A stretch of 27,336 nt of DNA from Paulinella micropora. Lineage: Eukaryota; Cercozoa; Imbricatea; Euglyphida. Position 1 is the stretch's first letter, and each line of letters starts with the position of its first letter. The stretch is from NCBI GenBank assembly GCA_009731375.1, contig BJOX01000204.1, positions 283,210 to 310,545 of the forward strand. Direction: 5' to 3'. Below are positions 11,008 through 19,015 of the stretch, piece after piece. A program made the translations under genes and the position numbers. A model generated the notes under the pieces. It made no database searches. It had not been told where the DNA came from and saw only the letters and a program-made list of their open reading frames with translations.

Positions 11008-11535
11008 ATGCAGTCAAAAGAGGCTTCAAAAGAAAACTGGAAGAAAGCAGTTCAAGCAAACAGAGCAAATGCTGAACGTAGAAAGGACGAGTGGGCACGT
11101 GAAAGGCTTCGTAAAAAAGGAGAACTAAAAGAAGCATCAATGGAAGAACTTATTGAGACAGATGCTGAAGTTGGTGTTGCGAAAGAAATACTTAAAAATC
11201 CTGAGATTGAAGATGAATCAAGCGAAACCGATAGCGAAATTGATATGTCCGAGGTTATTGCAAATAATATGCTTAGAAAGATAAAAAAGAATGCTAAAAA
11301 GCCCAAGAAGAAAACCGCAAAGAAAGCACCACAGCCCAAGAAGCCTGAGAATTACAGCGAAGAAGAAGAAGACAAAGAAAGTGCGAGTGAAGAAAGCGAA
11401 GATTATGAAACAACAGGCGTAAAACAGAGAGGCGGTAAAAAACGAAGTGAAAAAATATCAGTTAATGCATATAACAATACACCAAAGAATAAAGAAAAAA
11501 GTAAGGAAGCAGAAAAGATATTTTTGAAATTCTAA
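11008..11535 (+). CDS. K/E-rich charged protein, unknown
   Basis: An intact 175-residue frame. The N-terminal third (SKENWKKAVQANRANAERR) looks like a basic helix or coiled coil. The middle is acidic (EIEDESSETDSEIDMSEV), followed by a lysine-rich run (KIKKNAKKPKKKTAKKAP) and a second acidic block. Alternating basic and acidic tracts suggest a nucleic-acid-binding, packaging or tegument-like protein, but no family is recognised. It is transcribed away from the fibre gene across a 151-bp divergent spacer. Its AT-rich codon use matches the integrase. Confidence 0.7.
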   Translation: MQSKEASKENWKKAVQANRANAERRKDEWARERLRKKGELKEASMEELIETDAEVGVAKEILKNPEIEDESSETDSEIDMSEVIANNMLRKIKKNAKKPKKKTAKKAPQPKKPENYSEEEEDKESASEESEDYETTGVKQRGGKKRSEKISVNAYNNTPKNKEKSKEAEKIFLKF

Positions 11536-11536
11536 T

Positions 11537-11594
11537 GATATTCATCAACTTCACTTTCATTCGTTTCACTCATTCTCGTTTGTTGATGAACATC
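11537..11594. terminator. Inverted repeat directly after the K/E-rich gene
   Basis: GATATTCATCAAC (11537-11549) pairs with GTTGATGAACATC (11582-11594) with one mismatch. It starts two bases after the stop codon at 11533-11535. A 3'-end hairpin signal is plausible, as in some giant viruses where transcripts end at palindromes. Function is inferred from position only. Confidence 0.4.
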
Positions 11595-11654
11595 GTAGGT
11601 AGGTGATATTAATTTAAAATGAAATAAAAAAACGATGGTTTAAAATATAAGCAA

Positions 11655-11698
11655 ACAAAATTTGTGTTATAGCAAAAATCACAAGTGATTTTTTTATA
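11655..11698 (+). promoter_or_regulatory. Paired-palindrome motif, copy B (upstream of integrase)
   Basis: ACAAA-A-TTTGT, then GTTATAGC, then AAAAATCAC-AA-GTGATTTTT with perfect 9-base arms (core 11675-11692), then TTATA. It lies 46 bases before the integrase ATG in the same orientation as copy A relative to its gene. Compared with copy A the inner arms read AC/GT in place of GC/GC, a compensatory change that keeps the pairing. Confidence 0.65.
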
Positions 11699-11738
11699 AG
11701 AGAGAGTGCGCACCACGAAGCGCGATTCATAAATATCA

Positions 11739-12635
11739 ATGGAAGAACGGGCAAGCACTGCTCAAGAATTATTTCGTCAGACTAAGCCTAGGACTAGAGG
11801 GACAACAATATGGGCTGATAAGGTATTAGATATGGTTAATATTGATTTAATGGATATGAGTAAGGTTGCTACAAAAAATAAGAATCATAATTTTGCCCTT
11901 ATTTGGATTGATATTCATAGTCGTTATGCTTATGCGATACCTATAAAAAATAAATTTTCAACCACCGTTTTAGATGCTCTCAAGAAATTACCAAAGCCTA
12001 AAGCATACATATCGGACAATGGTGGGGAGTTTAAAGGTGCTGTTGGTGAGTGGATGAGAAATAATGGTATTAAACAATTTATGGTTGAAGTAGGCGATCA
12101 TAATTCGTTAGGTATTGTTGATAGATTTGTTAGAACATTAAGAGAAGGATTACACGTATTATGGGTTTTTAATCGTAATTTTGATTGGATAAGTTATATT
12201 GAAGATGTTGTTTATTATTATAACAAGAAAGAACATTCAGCGATTAAGGTGGCACCTATTGATGTATTTAAAGGAAATGATATTAGCCAACAACATAGAT
12301 ATGTTGATAAATACTTATTTGGTTTCAAAGAGGGAGACAGAGTTAGAAAATTAAGCAAGAAACACATTCTAGAAAAGGGAGGAAAGACATGGAGCAAGCA
12401 AATCTACACCGTCAAAGCCCGTAAGGGATACCGAATTGTATTAACAAATGATGATATAGTGCCACCACGACATTTATTAAAGACAGATGCAACTAACGAA
12501 CCGGAAGAGACAGATATTAATAAAGAACTAAAGCAACTAACTAAAGAAAAACAAACAAAGCATTTACTTAAACGAGAGGAAATAGACCCTGCCAACATCA
12601 GAACTTCTTCCAGACAAAGGAAGAAAAAGAAATAA
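11739..12635 (+). CDS. Retroviral-type (rve) integrase of Polinton/PLV kind
   Basis: An intact 298-residue frame. The RNase H-fold core has NIDLMDM (D36), WIDIHSRYAYAIPIKNK, YISDNGGEF (D93) and GIVDRFVRTLRE (D128). This gives a D, D(34)D triad in place of the usual D, D(35)E. An SH3/chromodomain-like C-terminal part follows (FKEGDRVRKLSKKH, then WSKQIYTVKARKGYRIVL and PPRHLL), and the end is basic (SSRQRKKKK). Integrases of this family cut and join element ends into chromosomal DNA. The protein lacks the N-terminal HHCC zinc domain of retroviruses, as expected for short DNA-virus versions. It converges with the minus gene at 12652 with a 16-bp gap. It is unbroken, unlike the polymerase and fibre genes. 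Confidence 0.9.
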   Translation: MEERASTAQELFRQTKPRTRGTTIWADKVLDMVNIDLMDMSKVATKNKNHNFALIWIDIHSRYAYAIPIKNKFSTTVLDALKKLPKPKAYISDNGGEFKGAVGEWMRNNGIKQFMVEVGDHNSLGIVDRFVRTLREGLHVLWVFNRNFDWISYIEDVVYYYNKKEHSAIKVAPIDVFKGNDISQQHRYVDKYLFGFKEGDRVRKLSKKHILEKGGKTWSKQIYTVKARKGYRIVLTNDDIVPPRHLLKTDATNEPEETDINKELKQLTKEKQTKHLLKREEIDPANIRTSSRQRKKKK

Positions 12636-12651
12636 TGGACTTGTAGTAATA

Positions 12652-13089
12652 TTATTTCTTGAAGTGATAGGTGGCAAACTTTGAATACACAGGGACCTTA
12701 GTGTGTATGTAGTACCCCTTTACCGCCGACCAAGAATGAAACACGCGGATAACATTCTTAGAATCGATGGTGACAAAATAAACTTTTGCCTCTCCAGGGC
12801 TCTTCATGAATTTCGCCTCAACCCTGTTATTCCCTGGCTTGATGAAAACAAGGTCTGGTGTCTTGTTATCGTTGAAAAACTCGACGAAACACTTACTTTC
12901 TTCACGATGCTTTAGTGGGGACAGCACCTGGGCTTCGTATAGTTGTATTGTATTTAAAGCATTTGAAACAGCACCAACATCCTCCTCTTCGTCTTCGTGA
13001 AGTGGGTGATTCGCATCGGGAATGGTTGGCTCTGTGGTCGCTGAAGGTGTCTCAGCTGGCGGATTGTCTGGCTTCTTCTTTGGAGGCAT
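12652..13089 (-). CDS. Small protein of unknown function, higher GC
   Basis: An intact frame; the likely start is the ATG at 13089 (MPPKKKPDNPPAETPS), giving 145 residues. An in-frame ATG at 13125 would add 12 less plausible residues. A proline-rich, low-complexity N-terminus and an acidic HEDEEEDVG block precede a compact region with VYFVTIDSKNVIRVFHSW and VPVYSKFATYHF, which looks like a folded beta domain. No family is recognised. Codons are clearly richer in G and C than in the integrase and polymerase. It may be a structural or host-derived gene. Confidence 0.65.
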   Translation of the reverse strand: MPPKKKPDNPPAETPSATTEPTIPDANHPLHEDEEEDVGAVSNALNTIQLYEAQVLSPLKHREESKCFVEFFNDNKTPDLVFIKPGNNRVEAKFMKSPGEAKVYFVTIDSKNVIRVFHSWSAVKGYYIHTKVPVYSKFATYHFKK

Positions 13090-13304
13090 AGCACCTGCCC
13101 CACACCAAAAAGCACAAAAAAACATGTGTGGGCAGTGCCTTGAAGCAGTTTTTTTTGTATTTCGTAAATAAATAGGAGATAAATATTTTTTTTTTTGAAA
13201 TAGTCAAATAATAAGTGTGCTTTTATGTTGTAGTGAAATGTGTGTCGTGTTCATTGATGAGAAGTGAGCAGGTAGGCAGACAGCACAGATCACACAACCA
13301 TTTT

Positions 13305-13783
13305 TTACTCCACTCTCGCTTCATTAAGATACAATTTATATTTAACTATCACTTCATCAAATGTATCACCTTTTTCAATTAAATTACGTGCGAAATTTTC
13401 CTCTTGGCGAGACATTGGAAATTTATTTTTTTCTAACTACTTTTCCAAAAATACTATTTCTTTCTTAGTCTCTTTTTCTTTTCTAAGTCTCTGCCTCTTA
13501 ACTTTTCTCTCTTCTTCCATTCGTCTTTTGTCTTCTTTTAGTTCCTCATCTCTCTGATTAACTGCTTCCAGTCTTGATTCAACATCGTAAAGTTCTCGTT
13601 TCAATAATTTTATTTTTTTAGAAAAGTTTTTTTTCTTAGTTTCCAAATATATTAAATAATTTTTTTGTTGCTCTTGTCAGAATAATAATCAATCCAATTA
13701 TTTTCTTCTCTTTCTATTTCTAACTCACTTTCGCTTGAAATTTCATTAGCCTCTTTGGCTTCATAATCAATAAATTCGCTCAT
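13305..13783 (-). pseudogene. Coiled-coil protein, disrupted by frameshift and stop
   Basis: Three open pieces in order suggest one former gene of about 155 residues. The first (13783-13652, starting MSEFIDYEAKEANEISSESE) is acidic. The second (up to about 13655, ending 13440) is a strong coiled coil with RELYDVESRLEAVNQRDEEL and RRMEEERKVKRQRLRKEK. The third (to the TAA at 13305-13307) holds FARNLIEKGDTFDEVIVKY. A frameshift in the A-rich stretch near 13660 joins the first two, and an in-frame TAG (13437-13439) separates the last two. The family is not recognised. Confidence 0.55.
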
Positions 13784-14210
13784 CTCTTCAAGAAGAACTG
13801 CGAGAAAGTAGGCCAAAACTGCGAAAACGTAGAAATGTTTCTGTGCTTTCGCATTTTCTCAGAAAAACCATGTGATGACATTGTGCATGGACTGAGGAAA
13901 AAAACACGACACAAAAAATTTATTTGTCCTCTGTCATGGTTAGGGGTGGTGTAATTAGTAAGTTGGTGATGTTGTCCGTCATTGTCGGCGGTTCAACTCT
14001 CACCGCTCGCTCTTGAACCATTCTCTACCTGATGCCTTTTTTTGCTTCTTTTTTTTCTCTTTTTTGTAAATTCCTTTTTTTTTTTTTTTTGCTTTACTTG
14101 CTATCGATGTTTCATGAACCTTCTTTTGGAAAAAGATTTGTGAATAAAATATCATTATTAATAATAGCCGCATGGTAATGTTGTAATCTGGTTTCCTTTT
14201 AGTGGTTGTA
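13784..14210. other. Intergenic stretch with poly-T tracts and a weak tRNA-like sequence
   Basis: No coding frame is seen. At 13938-14020 there are sequences like pol III A and B boxes (TGGTGTAATTAG and GGTTCAACTCT), but a proper cloverleaf does not form. Long T runs at 14038-14091 follow. The stretch separates the coiled-coil gene from the 3' end of the polymerase, both on the minus strand. Confidence 0.45.
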
Positions 14211-16739
14211 TTACTCTTTTTGTGTAAGTAAATGAAAATATCTTTTGTATGTGCTCAGACGAAATTGTTTAGTCTTTTTGTTTCTCGTTATTTTGCTGTT
14301 GGTGTGTATGGTTAAATTTCCAGCCTCTGCCACATTCTTTGCTATACACTTTTCACCTTTTGTTTCAAGTAAGTCCTCTAATTCTTCATATGCCTTCTTA
14401 GATAGTTCAGTGTCTTGTACTTGTAATCAATTGCTTATAATACTAAACATATTTACTAAGTTCAATTTCTTACAAGTCTGGTAATTCGTTGAGAAGCCCT
14501 TTAATTTCATTTTCGTAGTTCCGTCATCTAGTATGTAGCCGTAGGATTTAGGACCTGCTCCAACAAATGTGGTTATCTTTCTACTTATCTTTGTCTTTTT
14601 ATCTATCAATTCGTCTGTCCATTGCCACAATAAATCTCCTGTCGGTATTGTTGTCTGTCCTTCTTTTTCATCTACCGAATAAATAACACTATTTGTGTCG
14701 TGGTATAATACTCTGTTACCTAATCTGTCCATCAAATCATACAATCTCATCTGTGCGTGTGCTGTAGTAAATAGTGCTACACAGGTATTTGTATTGTAGG
14801 GATCTGATACTTTTTCTGGGTGTAGGTTGTAAGATAGTTCTAAGCATTCTTTGTTTATCACATTGATTGATACTTCATTTATATTTTTGTCGTTTCGTAT
14901 TTTGTATAGTTCTGCTTCACTCCTTACTATTTTTGTTTGTGTCTTGTTGTTTTGTTGTCCAAATTTTCCCCATAGTGAGTTTAGACAGAGTTTTGCCACA
15001 GCCCTTCTACCTTCATTCTTTTCAATCTTGCTTTTATCTAATTTAATTTTCATCTTTTCTTCATAGTCCTTAATGTAGTTGTCTTTGTCTTCGTCTGTTA
15101 TGACATTTGAAGTATAGCCACTTGATTCCTGTTTCACTCTTAGAAATGTCTTAATATATTCTTTGAATAGTTCAGTTGTCTGCTCATTCCAATGCCATAA
15201 TTCATAAGTTTTAATAAGTCTGTAGCCTTTTTGTATTGCTTTGTAAATAAGTGGTGTTGCCCATGTGCCTGTCAGTATTCTGTCCTCGTCAGTGTGCTGA
15301 CATTTGTCCTGTAAGCCTTCCTTGCCACATTTATTACATAGATAATACATCATCTTTCCTCTATCTTGACATGGAAGGACAGGTGAATTAGTCCTCTAGG
15401 TGGCAGTATTTTTATTTTTGCTATGCCAAATGCTGTTTTATTATTCAACATATCATATGCTTCTTTTCCTCTTATTGCTTTGTGGTGTTTCACAGGATAG
15501 GGGTCATAGTACATAACCGTCGGATAGAGAGAGCACACATCTATATACTTTGCATACTGATACTCGCTCATTGACTTCCAGTATAGAGACAGAGCATTCA
15601 CTCTTCCACCAAACATAGCATGTCATGGAGTGATTGTTTCTTGCTCCATTAATGTCTCTTCTATTGTGCCTTTGAATTCTTCCTTTGTTCTTATCCTATT
15701 CCATTGAAACCCCCATATTGTTATTAATTGACTAACTTCAGGATGCTGACTTATTAAAGTTTCTTGTAGTTTAGTTTCCTTGTATAGCTGCCTAAACGTT
15801 TTATTAACAGACCTTTCTCTATTCAGTTCGTTTCCATTAAAGCACTCAGGACACCCGTGCCAATAACAACCATGGAACTCATATGCAGTTTTTGTTTTCT
15901 CGTCATATCCATCTAAGTAGGCTTTCACACCTTTCGGTAAGTTTAGTATTTTTTCTTTACCATTTAGACCATGTTGAATTTTGGCATTGTCCTTTTTTCT
16001 CTGTATGCTAACCATTCCACACACATACGACTTGTTTTTGCTTTGCCTGTTCTGTTTGTCGGTATGACTGCTATGCTGTCCTCAGGCATGTAGTTTGCTT
16101 TGAATAGTGCCATGCACGTAGAGGCAATTGTTGTGTATTGAAATGGATCAATACCAAACTCCATAAATTGCTTCCTAAACTCAATACACCCCCTCCTTAG
16201 TATATCTACATCACTATGACAATATTCAATCATTTCTTTATTGAAATCAAATACTTTGCTTTTTTTGCTCGTCATACCATTTTAGAAAATCCTCTCTTTC
16301 TTCTTTGAGAATGAGTTATAACCATAATCATCTTTGTCTGGCATTTTCCCTATGTATGTTTGGTTGTCTGTTTTATTGAAAAAGTGAGGAAAATATCCTT
16401 TCTTTAATTCTGTAAGTCCGAATGTATCAGGAAAATCAGATAAAGGCATAGTAAGGAAAGATAGACTATCTATAAATCTAATCTGTTCTTTTCCATTACC
16501 AATAGACATCATCATTATTTTTCCACCTTCATAGATTACAAATGGAGTTATGCCTTTTTCAATTAACCATTTCAGCACAATTTGACAATCATACCCCCGC
16601 GCATTATGTGCTATGAATGTATAGCCCTTATGTTTCACACCCAACGCCCACTAACAGAATTGTTCAATGTTTTTATGTATGATTGGTGTGCTGTCGGAGG
16701 GTAAGAGATTTTCAGATGGAAAATAGTTTCGTTCGGAGA

Positions 16740-16812
16740 ACGCCCCCTACCATACCCCCACCTTGTTTGCCAAGGGTTTGGAAAGGGGCGGGGCCCCTTC
16801 CATCGAAATATT
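16740..16812. other. GC-rich segment interrupting the polymerase
   Basis: About 75 bp of G/C-rich sequence within roughly 30% GC surroundings. It contains the palindrome AAGGGGC-GGG-GCCCCTT (16783-16799). Family members do not have a glycine-rich stretch at this place between Exo I and Exo II, and the frame changes here, so it looks like an insertion. Confidence 0.5.
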
Positions 16813-17197
16813 GACTTTCTGAATGATTGATAATGTGAATTCCTGTCTCTTGATTTGCTTCAAAATCAAAGAATACATATTTTGTTGATGGTGCGTGTAT
16901 GACTTTTTTCTTTATCTCACATTGGTGCCATAAAGGTTTTAGTTCTTTGCAGTTCCTACATTTTTCATATCCGCATTTATGTTCTCCTTTGTATGTCTTA
17001 GCACATGTGACACATTTCTTCTTTACATCACACAACTCATTTTGTCTATGATTGTTGAAACATTCATCATTAGGAAACTTTCTATTACACTCATTACACG
17101 TTTTCCATTTTGAAATATTGTCATATCCTTTACATCCTTCGGTTAGACATATTTTACATTTGAATTCACATGCGTGATTATGTTCGTATCCCTTCAT

Positions 17198-17281
17198 ACA
17201 TTTCTCGCAAAAGTTTCGTTTTGATAAGAATGCTTTCATACATTTCGCGCAAAAGTTTCGTTTTGATAAGAATGCTTTCAT
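17198..17281 (-). repeat. 42-bp tandem duplication in the polymerase
   Basis: Two adjacent copies of a 14-codon unit (MKAFLSKRNFCAKC, then MKAFLSKRNFCEKC) with one changed residue. It preserves the frame and duplicates the first cysteine pair of the zinc-ribbon region. Confidence 0.85.
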
Positions 17282-18386
17282 ACTTGTTATGGTGTCGTAA
17301 TGGTTCATTGTTTTTAGCATGTATATATATATTTTTTGTCTTTCATCTCAGTCTTATATACGATTTTGTCTGGATATTCAACAATAACAATGTTGTAGTC
17401 TATATGTCTAGCAAACTCACCAATTTCGGAAAGCCCGCACAAATCTTTCATGACACCAGCCTCCTCATGTAGTTTGTTCGCCAGTTCGTCTTGGATTCTG
17501 CGTCCGTCCTTGATTTGTGAATACTTTTGATGCTTTTCTATTTTTGCCTTTGCTACAACTATTGCACTTGCCAAACATATGCTGTCATCATTGTTTATTC
17601 GTATTACACCATTCTTTTTATACATGTCTGTTTCTGTTATTGCCTTCAATCTTGCTCCTCCTTCTGGCATCCTGACACCCACACAATTGAAATCAATAAG
17701 TTCCATTGTTGCTCCTTCTTCGTCCATATAGTTTTCGTCGTTTGATTGCAGTATAGATTCTAATCTAGTCAGTATATCTTCTAAATTGAAATCTTTTACT
17801 TTTATTTTTGGTTTTGAACATTCCAAGTTGAAGGAATAGCACTAATACGTATTTGTATTAAGTCATTGTCTTTGTAAAGTGTTTTAAAGTCTTCAATTAT
17901 AGATCCGATCATGCCGATGATACCCTCTAATGGAAACTTTTTCACTTTTTGAGACATTGATTTACTTAATTTTATAGAATATACAGATTGCCCCACTGGT
18001 AGATTGTGTTCAGTGTCCCTCCTTATCAGTTTATAGCCATTGAAATCTATTACTTGTGGTTCAACATATTTTCGTTCCCTTTGTTTTCGCTCAGGTTCAG
18101 AATAAAACCTTTCAGGGTCAGATAGTGCTCCCCTCGTAGTTGTTATGTCGTAAAACCTACTACCATTTGGCTTTTTCACATACAACTTGTTTTGCCTTAT
18201 TTGGAATATTATATTTGCCTCTGTGAGTTTGTCTAGGTTCCATGTGTGCCCGCCATAGTCGATGGTGTTCGATATATATTAATTGGAATACAATTTTTCA
18301 AAAAATACTTTTTATTTATATATAAAACATATGTATATATATATATAAAATATTATATTATCTTTAATCTGAAATTCTTTTTTTTT

Positions 18387-18608
18387 TCAGGTCTCAATTT
18401 GGCCGACAATACTCTGGAGCCTAATAAGGTCAGCCTTGATTTTTTCTTTTTTCTCTTTTGATTTTCTCAGTATGTCTGCCTTGTTTTTTTGATAATATTA
18501 TTTTGCTCTCATAAGTGCTTTCTCTTTATTTCTTCTCTGATATTCTCTCATGCGTTCAGCGTGTTTCGCCCTTGCCTCCTCTGCAGTATATGTAGGTTTT
18601 CTACCCAT
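18387..18608 (-). pseudogene. Small basic helical protein with one internal stop
   Basis: A 74-codon frame from ATG 18608 to TGA 18387, interrupted only by TAA at 18498-18500 (codon 37). It begins MGRKPTYTAEEARAKHAERM and continues REYQRRNKEKALMRAK; after the stop it resumes with YYQKNKADILRKSKEK. The YQRR/YYQKNK pattern is typical of small basic, helical proteins found repeatedly in algal and giant-virus genomes, probably DNA-binding. It may alternatively be a true 36-residue protein. It lies directly upstream of the polymerase on the same strand. Confidence 0.5.
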
Positions 18609-18616
18609 TTATATAA

Positions 18617-18666
18617 ACAAAAACTTGTTTTTGTGTTATATAGCAAAAATCGCTCGTGATTTTTTT
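18617..18666 (+). promoter_or_regulatory. Paired-palindrome motif, copy C
   Basis: ACAAAAAC-TT-GTTTTTGT (18617-18634), then GTTATATAGC, then AAAAATCGC-TC-GTGATTTTT (18645-18664), with one G-T wobble pair in the arms. Its orientation is opposite to the small gene at 18608 and points right, where no gene is left. Either it serves a lost gene or the inner palindrome works in both directions. Confidence 0.6.
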
Positions 18667-19015
18667 ATATATATAATATCATTTTTATTTATTTAAATAG
18701 AAAATAATCAAACTCGCAATAGGGAGGACTTTTAATTTTTCAAAAAAGATAACTAAGTTCAGCACAGCAGTAAAACTAAGAAACAGGTTTTAATGTCTCT
18801 TAGTGTTTATTTGGCAAAAGATAGATAAGTTATCTTTTTTTAGACTTTGAGAGAAATTCAAATATAGACTATTTAAGGCTTAATGATTGTTATATAGAAT
18901 TTGGATAAAATTATGTATATTTTTATCCAAATTAATAGTAAGACTAATTTATATAAAAATAGCCTTATTTTATGTAAAAGATAACTGTGCTATAGTGGTA
19001 CCTATAGTAGTATAA
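18667..19015. other. AT-rich right end of the element with nested inverted repeats
   Basis: No gene. AAAAAAGATAACT (18742-18754) pairs with AGTTATCTTTTTT (18828-18840), enclosing CTAAGA/TCTTAG. A second hairpin has perfect 13-base arms, AATTTGGATAAAA (18898-18910) and TTTTATCCAAATT (18921-18933). AAAAGATAACT appears once more near 18977. The composition is viral-like and stops abruptly where the hexamer satellite starts, so this is the probable right end of the element. Confidence 0.6.

Larger units (their letters stand above)
14211..18278 (-). pseudogene. Protein-primed family B DNA polymerase, multiply disrupted
   Basis: About 1,350 codons in at least eight open pieces. Motifs in order: a cysteine/histidine zinc-ribbon region (16900-17200); Exo I FFDFEANQETG; Exo II AHNARGYD; Exo III YCHSDVDIL; Pol A YIDVCSLYPTVM; the FGGRVNA segment; Pol B KLCLNSLWGKFG; Pol C YHDTNSVIY. 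This order is that of protein-primed polymerases of Polintons, adintoviruses and related viruses, which replicate linear DNA from a terminal protein. Breaks: stops TAG 16651-16653, TGA 15623-15625 and TGA 14427-14429; frameshifts near 17815, 17315, 16290, 15990 and 15355; an inserted GC-rich segment near 16740-16812 with a further frame change; and a 42-bp duplication at 17198-17281. Pol C has DTNS in place of the catalytic DTDS. No ATG opens the frame after the upstream stop near 18280, so the true start is lost or undetected. Confidence 0.88.

Noticed and set aside
13938-14020. tRNA-like sequence with A-box and B-box resemblance
   Set aside because: TGGTGTAATTAG and GGTTCAACTCT look like pol III boxes, but the T arm has mismatches with a standard 7-base loop and the anticodon stem does not close with a 7-base loop. 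At most it is a decayed tRNA or chance; a tRNA folding program would decide.
17170-17745. Plus-strand frames opposite the polymerase
   Set aside because: They are the antisense of clear polymerase motifs and are hydrophobic shadows.
7944-18608. Alternative genetic code to explain in-frame stops
   Set aside because: Breaks involve TAA, TAG and TGA together with frameshifts and an insertion, and several genes are open with normal codons. Decay or errors explain this better.
7904-19002. TATAGTGTACTT on the left (about 7912) and TATAGTGGTACCT on the right (about 18990) as element ends
   Set aside because: The match is short and imperfect and lies in direct orientation, not inverted, so it cannot be called a terminal inverted repeat or target duplication.
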